Part shown: positions 19,085 through 22,298 of the stretch, one piece after another
Layout of the letters: each line of letters begins with the position of its first letter
Position numbering within the stretch: position 1 is the stretch's first letter
Assembly: GCA_035464675.1 (NCBI GenBank)
Contig: DATHSA010000080.1
Span: forward strand, 1-22,298
DNA from: JAUYIV01 sp035464675
GTDB taxonomy: Bacteria; Actinomycetota; Acidimicrobiia; Spongiisociales; UBA11373
DNA length: 22,298 nt
Reading direction: 5' to 3'
Notes under the pieces: generated by a model
What the model was told of the DNA's origin: nothing
What the model saw: only the letters and a program-made list of their open reading frames with translations
Database searches by the model: none
Program-made: the position numbers and the translations under genes

Positions 19085-21005
19085 ATGTTGTCACATCGAC
19101 GTGCCGTCGGTGCCAGGCGACGATGGCGTCGAACCGCTCTCGCCGGTATCCGGGCTTGCCCGACCGTGACAGCTCGTGGCTGCTGTCGGGGAATCGCAGC
19201 ATCTCCGCCTCGACGCCGTTGTCGATGAGCACGGCGAACAGCTGCTCGGCCTGTTCGATCGGGCACCGGAGGTCGTTCTCGGAGTGGACGATCAGACTGG
19301 GCGTCGTGATCCGGTGCGCCCGCGACAGCGGACTCGCCGCCCATAGCTCCTCCCAGTCGTCATGGCCCCACTGCCCGAGGTAGTGGCGCGGAAACCGGAA
19401 GCCGATGTCAGAGGTGCCGGCAAAGGACGTGAACGAGTAGAGGCCACGCTCCGGCACCGCGCTCCTGAAGCGGTGGTCGACGGCGATGATCCGGGTGGTG
19501 AGGAAGCCACCGTAGGAGCCGCCCATGATCCCCAGGCGATCGGGGTCGAGGCGGGGGAAACGCTCCAGGGCGGCATCGAGCACGGCGAGCACGTCTTCGA
19601 GGTCGGGCGGGCGGTCCTCGGTCCAACGGCCGACGGGGGTGCGAACGAACTCGGTGCCGCGGCCTGCCGACCCCCGCGGGTTGCAGGCGACGACGGCGAA
19701 TCCGGCGGCGACGTACTCGTGGAACTCGTCGAACCATCCCCACCCGTACTGGGTGGCCGGACCGCCGTGGATGTTGAGCAGCGTCGGCACGGGATCGTCC
19801 CCCGGGGGTAGGAACACCCAGGCATCGATGTCGACGCCGTCGTGCTCCACGACGAAGTGCTCGGGCTCGGTCAGCGCCGCCCCGGCGCGGAACTCCTCGT
19901 TGATGGCGGTGGCGGTCTTCTCGGCTCCGTCCTCCCACCAGACCAGTTCCCCCGGATCGGTGGCCATGGTGACGGTGAGGGCCATGGCCGAGCCGTCGGG
20001 CCGGGTGGTCATCCCGGTGATCATCCGCTCCCCGCCGGTCACGTCCTCCCAGGTTCCATCGGGGTGGACCTCGACCACGCGGCTGATCGCCCGATCGTCG
20101 ATGACGCATCGGCACGAGCCGTCGGCGAGCCACTGGAGGCCCCCCGGCGTCACGGGCGGCGATGGTGGGGCGAACGACCGGTCGAGATCCCCGGCGAGTG
20201 GCATCAGGCCGGCCTCGTCGATCCGGTACAAGCCGAAGACCCCGGGATAGGTCCACAGGTCGGGCATGCCGATCAGATGGGGCACGCCGTCGGGCCGGTA
20301 CGAGACCGAGCCCCAGTGGCCCACGTCGACCAGCGCCTTGGCCTCGCCCCCGGTCGTCTCCACCTCCCATGCCTGCGAGCCGGAATCGAAGTGGGCGCGC
20401 TCGTGCCGGGCGCTCATGAAGGCGACGGCGGCGCCGTCGGGGTGCCAGACCACATCGGAGTCGAGGAAGTCCTCGGTGGTGAGTGCGACAGGGTCACCAT
20501 CATCGGGGTCGAGGAGGTAGATGTTGCGCCGCCGGTCGTGCCGCCACCCCTGGTTGTCGAACCGGTAGCCCGCACCGCCGATGCGTCGGGGGCGCCTCTT
20601 GCGGGCTTCGTCGTCGAGGTCGGCCCAGTCCCCCAGCCACTCGGTCCCGACGACGGCGAGCCTGGCTCCGTCCGGTGACCACTCGGCCTCCGACGCACCC
20701 AGCGCGAACGAGGTGCGCACGGTTGCCTCGCCGCCACCGGAGGGCATGACGGCGACCTGGGCCTTGTCACCCTCCTTGCCGGAAGACCGGAGGAAGGCGA
20801 GGCGCTCTCCGTCGGGCGACCAACGCGGGCGGGAGTCGGCGGGCCCGTGGGTGAAGGGGCGGGCCGAGGAGCCGTCCCACAACCAGATCTCCCTGTCGTA
20901 ACGGTCCTCCTCGAAGTTCATCCGGGAGACCACGAAGGCGACGCGGGTTCCGTCGGGGTGAATCTGAGGATCGGTGACTGAGGCGAAGGAGAGGAGGTCG
21001 ACCAT
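19083..21005 (-). CDS. S9-family serine peptidase (acylaminoacyl/dipeptidyl peptidase type)
   Basis: The 640-residue protein has no signal peptide, so it is cytoplasmic. Residues about 1-370 form a beta-propeller with repeated PDG/W blades (DPQIHPDGTRVAFV, RPRWSPDGERLAFL, SEAEWSPDGARLAVVG). Residues about 390-640 are the alpha/beta-hydrolase: TLLNIHGGPATQYGWGW, nucleophile elbow GIMGGSYGGFLTT, Asp in VHSENDLRCPI and His in FPDSSHELSRSG. The propeller gates access, so substrates are short peptides or blocked N-terminal residues. It leads the operon that continues with ilvE, giving a loose amino-acid theme (peptide turnover and branched-chain amino acids). ATG 21005 is preceded by TACCCT at 9 bases. 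Confidence 0.95.
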   Translation of the reverse strand: MVDLLSFASVTDPQIHPDGTRVAFVVSRMNFEEDRYDREIWLWDGSSARPFTHGPADSRPRWSPDGERLAFLRSSGKEGDKAQVAVMPSGGGEATVRTSFALGASEAEWSPDGARLAVVGTEWLGDWADLDDEARKRRPRRIGGAGYRFDNQGWRHDRRRNIYLLDPDDGDPVALTTEDFLDSDVVWHPDGAAVAFMSARHERAHFDSGSQAWEVETTGGEAKALVDVGHWGSVSYRPDGVPHLIGMPDLWTYPGVFGLYRIDEAGLMPLAGDLDRSFAPPSPPVTPGGLQWLADGSCRCVIDDRAISRVVEVHPDGTWEDVTGGERMITGMTTRPDGSAMALTVTMATDPGELVWWEDGAEKTATAINEEFRAGAALTEPEHFVVEHDGVDIDAWVFLPPGDDPVPTLLNIHGGPATQYGWGWFDEFHEYVAAGFAVVACNPRGSAGRGTEFVRTPVGRWTEDRPPDLEDVLAVLDAALERFPRLDPDRLGIMGGSYGGFLTTRIIAVDHRFRSAVPERGLYSFTSFAGTSDIGFRFPRHYLGQWGHDDWEELWAASPLSRAHRITTPSLIVHSENDLRCPIEQAEQLFAVLIDNGVEAEMLRFPDSSHELSRSGKPGYRRERFDAIVAWHRRHVDVTT

Positions 21006-21014
21006 CGCCTGGGG

Positions 21015-21020
21015 AGGGTA
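21015..21020 (-). promoter_or_regulatory. -10-like hexamer TACCCT before the S9 peptidase
   Basis: On the minus strand TACCCT is followed by 9 bases and then ATG 21005, with no ribosome site. It would drive the whole S9-ilvE-FAH-gltX-tRNA unit. The 235-base divergent spacer 21006-21240 otherwise shows no repeat, small gene or operator that I can name. Confidence 0.4.
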
Positions 21021-21228
21021 CTCAGTTCGGTCTGGGCGGGGGTCGTGGGGGTTCCCGATGTGATCGCAGTGACTGAGGGGACGGCTACACCTCTGGTGGC
21101 GGTATCGATCGGATTGTCTCCGCTACTCGGCAATCGGGATGCTTGAGATAGACAGCAGGTCCACGTTCCCGGGCATCCAAGGGCTCACGGTGGAGTGAGC
21201 GTCTCCGACGGGTTCGTCGCCGACTGCA

Positions 21229-21234
21229 TAGCCT
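21229..21234 (+). promoter_or_regulatory. -10-like hexamer TAGCCT, leaderless start for the PD40 lipoprotein
   Basis: TAGCCT is followed by 6 bases and then ATG 21241. The gap (TGGGGA) has no proper spacing for a Shine-Dalgarno site. This is the third TAGCCT of the window at such a position. Confidence 0.48.
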
Positions 21235-21240
21235 TGGGGA

Positions 21241-22298
21241 ATGAGGTGGCGCTGGGTGCTCGGGTGCCTGATCGGGGCCTTGCTGTCGGGGGCTTGTTCC
21301 TCTGCGGGAAGCCGACTCGAAGGTTCGATCGCCTACAGCTTCGAGGGCGACATCTACGTCGGGGACCTTGCCTCAGGAACCACCACGAGGATCGTCGGTG
21401 GTCCGGACGAGGACATAAACCCGATCTTCTCGCCGGACGGCACGCAGATCGCCTTCGTGCGGGGAACGCCGATCACAGGTCCGGGAAGCCTCATGGTCGT
21501 CAAGCCCGATGGATCCCACCTGCGGGTTGTTGTGCCGGAGAACTTCACCGGAGCCACTGGAGGTGAGCACGGTCCCGGCCCTTTCGCCTGGACCCCCGAC
21601 GGCAGCGCGTTGATCGTGGAGATCGACAGTCCACCTCTCTCAATGCCGCATCACGATGGAGAGCTGACCATGTTCGACGTCGCCACCGGTGAGCCTCGCC
21701 TGCTCGTGCCACCGCTCATCGACTCGATCGGTGGCATCTACTTCAACCCGAGCGCCCAGGTCGCCCCCATGTTCCGGCCCCCGCTCGGAGACTTGATCCT
21801 CAACCCCCGGGGTACCTGGTTGGAGGTCTATGACGCGGACCTGGCGCTTGTCCGCCAGTTGGAGGTGGACCCGCGACTACGGCGCGTGTGGGGCACCACG
21901 TGGTCGCCAGATGGAGAATCGATCCTCACCTCGGGGGAACCCGAGCGCCCATCGACCGGGGGCCGGGTGTTCGGCGAGCTGTTCGTCATCGACCCCGACA
22001 CCAGCAGGATCCTCCACTCCCTCGGCCAAGCGAACTGGGGGATCTGGTCGCCCGACAGCACCAGAATCGCCTTCGAGGACCTCGGTACCGAGAGCGACCC
22101 TCCCTCCGAGATGCGGATCACGGTGTATGACCTGGCCACCGGCACGACGCGGATTCTCGAGTCGTCGATCTCCCCGCTCAAGCGAGGCGCCCGTGTCTTG
22201 ACCATCACCAGCAATGTCGACCACGAGTGGTACTACGAAGGCGTCTCGTGGTCACCTGACGGGAACAGCCTCCTCGTCCTCACGGACCACTTCACTCG
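21241..22298 (+). CDS. PD40/TolB-like beta-propeller lipoprotein (3' end outside window)
   Basis: The frame from ATG 21241 stays open to the window edge, giving at least 352 residues. It starts with a lipoprotein-like signal, RWRWVLGCLIGALLSGACSS, with lipidation expected at Cys19. At least five propeller blades follow with the PD40 pattern: INPIFSPDGTQIAFV, FAWTPDGSALIVE, TTWSPDGESILTSG, GIWSPDSTRIAFED and VSWSPDGNSLLVL. Such proteins are extracytoplasmic scaffolds or ligand-binding propellers related to the TolB C-domain. No catalytic domain is visible so far; one could follow beyond the edge. The signal has Ser-Gly-Ala before Cys, a slightly loose lipobox. It is divergent from the S9 peptidase, which also has propeller blades, but no shared function is implied. 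Confidence 0.85.
   Translation, partial: MRWRWVLGCLIGALLSGACSSAGSRLEGSIAYSFEGDIYVGDLASGTTTRIVGGPDEDINPIFSPDGTQIAFVRGTPITGPGSLMVVKPDGSHLRVVVPENFTGATGGEHGPGPFAWTPDGSALIVEIDSPPLSMPHHDGELTMFDVATGEPRLLVPPLIDSIGGIYFNPSAQVAPMFRPPLGDLILNPRGTWLEVYDADLALVRQLEVDPRLRRVWGTTWSPDGESILTSGEPERPSTGGRVFGELFVIDPDTSRILHSLGQANWGIWSPDSTRIAFEDLGTESDPPSEMRITVYDLATGTTRILESSISPLKRGARVLTITSNVDHEWYYEGVSWSPDGNSLLVLTDHFT

Noticed and set aside
17953..19344. Minus-strand 463-codon open frame across ilvE
   Set aside because: It crosses the ilvE and S9 boundaries in another frame and is Arg/Gly-rich; a shadow.

Overview
This is a gene-dense, high-GC chromosomal window with many GTG starts. It looks like a free-living actinobacterium, most plausibly an uncultured member of the Acidimicrobiia. 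That placement is inference, based on a coenzyme F420 gene (fbiD/cofC), a VanW protein ending in a PASTA domain, a cyclase-STAND-TPR regulator, actinobacterial-type tRNAs, and the coupled FAH-gltX-tRNA arrangement that is also known from mycobacteria. No phage, IS element, CRISPR array or defence island is visible.

Layout. 1-3702: the C-terminal part of an HD-GYP phosphodiesterase, a converging small RecB-like Fe-S nuclease, a divergent VanW/PASTA cell-envelope protein, and a small unknown protein. 3716-5226: a heptad/octad tandem repeat and pyruvate kinase. 5319-7861: fbiD (uses PEP in actinobacteria), a saccharopine-dehydrogenase-like oxidoreductase and an SDR reductase, all on the + strand. 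7858-9680: a phosphotransferase-fold kinase and a membrane acyltransferase, on the - strand. 9795-12372: a lipoprotein alpha/beta hydrolase, a membrane-anchored M15 peptidase and a 46-residue lipoprotein. 12454-15213: a 919-residue class III cyclase / P-loop ATPase / TPR regulator. 15249-21005: a - strand unit running S9 peptidase, ilvE, an unknown gene, a FAH-family hydrolase, gltX, tRNA-Gln(CTG) and tRNA-Glu(CTC), with two GTGA stop/start overlaps. 21241-end: the start of a beta-propeller lipoprotein.

How genes work together. The clearest unit is the 21005-to-15249 block. GluRS lies next to both tRNAs it would charge if this organism makes Gln-tRNA by transamidation, and it is translationally coupled to the FAH hydrolase. 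Pyruvate kinase and FbiD are divergent neighbours that share PEP as a substrate. Several products (VanW, M15 peptidase, lipoprotein hydrolase, acyltransferase, PD40 lipoprotein) act at the envelope.

The most notable pattern is regulatory. Eleven of the transcription-unit-leading genes have a TANNNT -10-like hexamer 6-9 bases before the start codon and no Shine-Dalgarno sequence, the signature of leaderless mRNAs. Operon-internal genes instead have AGGAGA/GGAG sites or stop/start overlaps. A second genome-wide habit is short 7-8-base tandem repeats in intergenic spacers, with a different unit in each. A perfect DnaA box sits in one divergent promoter, and a UCCG-capped hairpin fills the spacer between the two tRNA genes.
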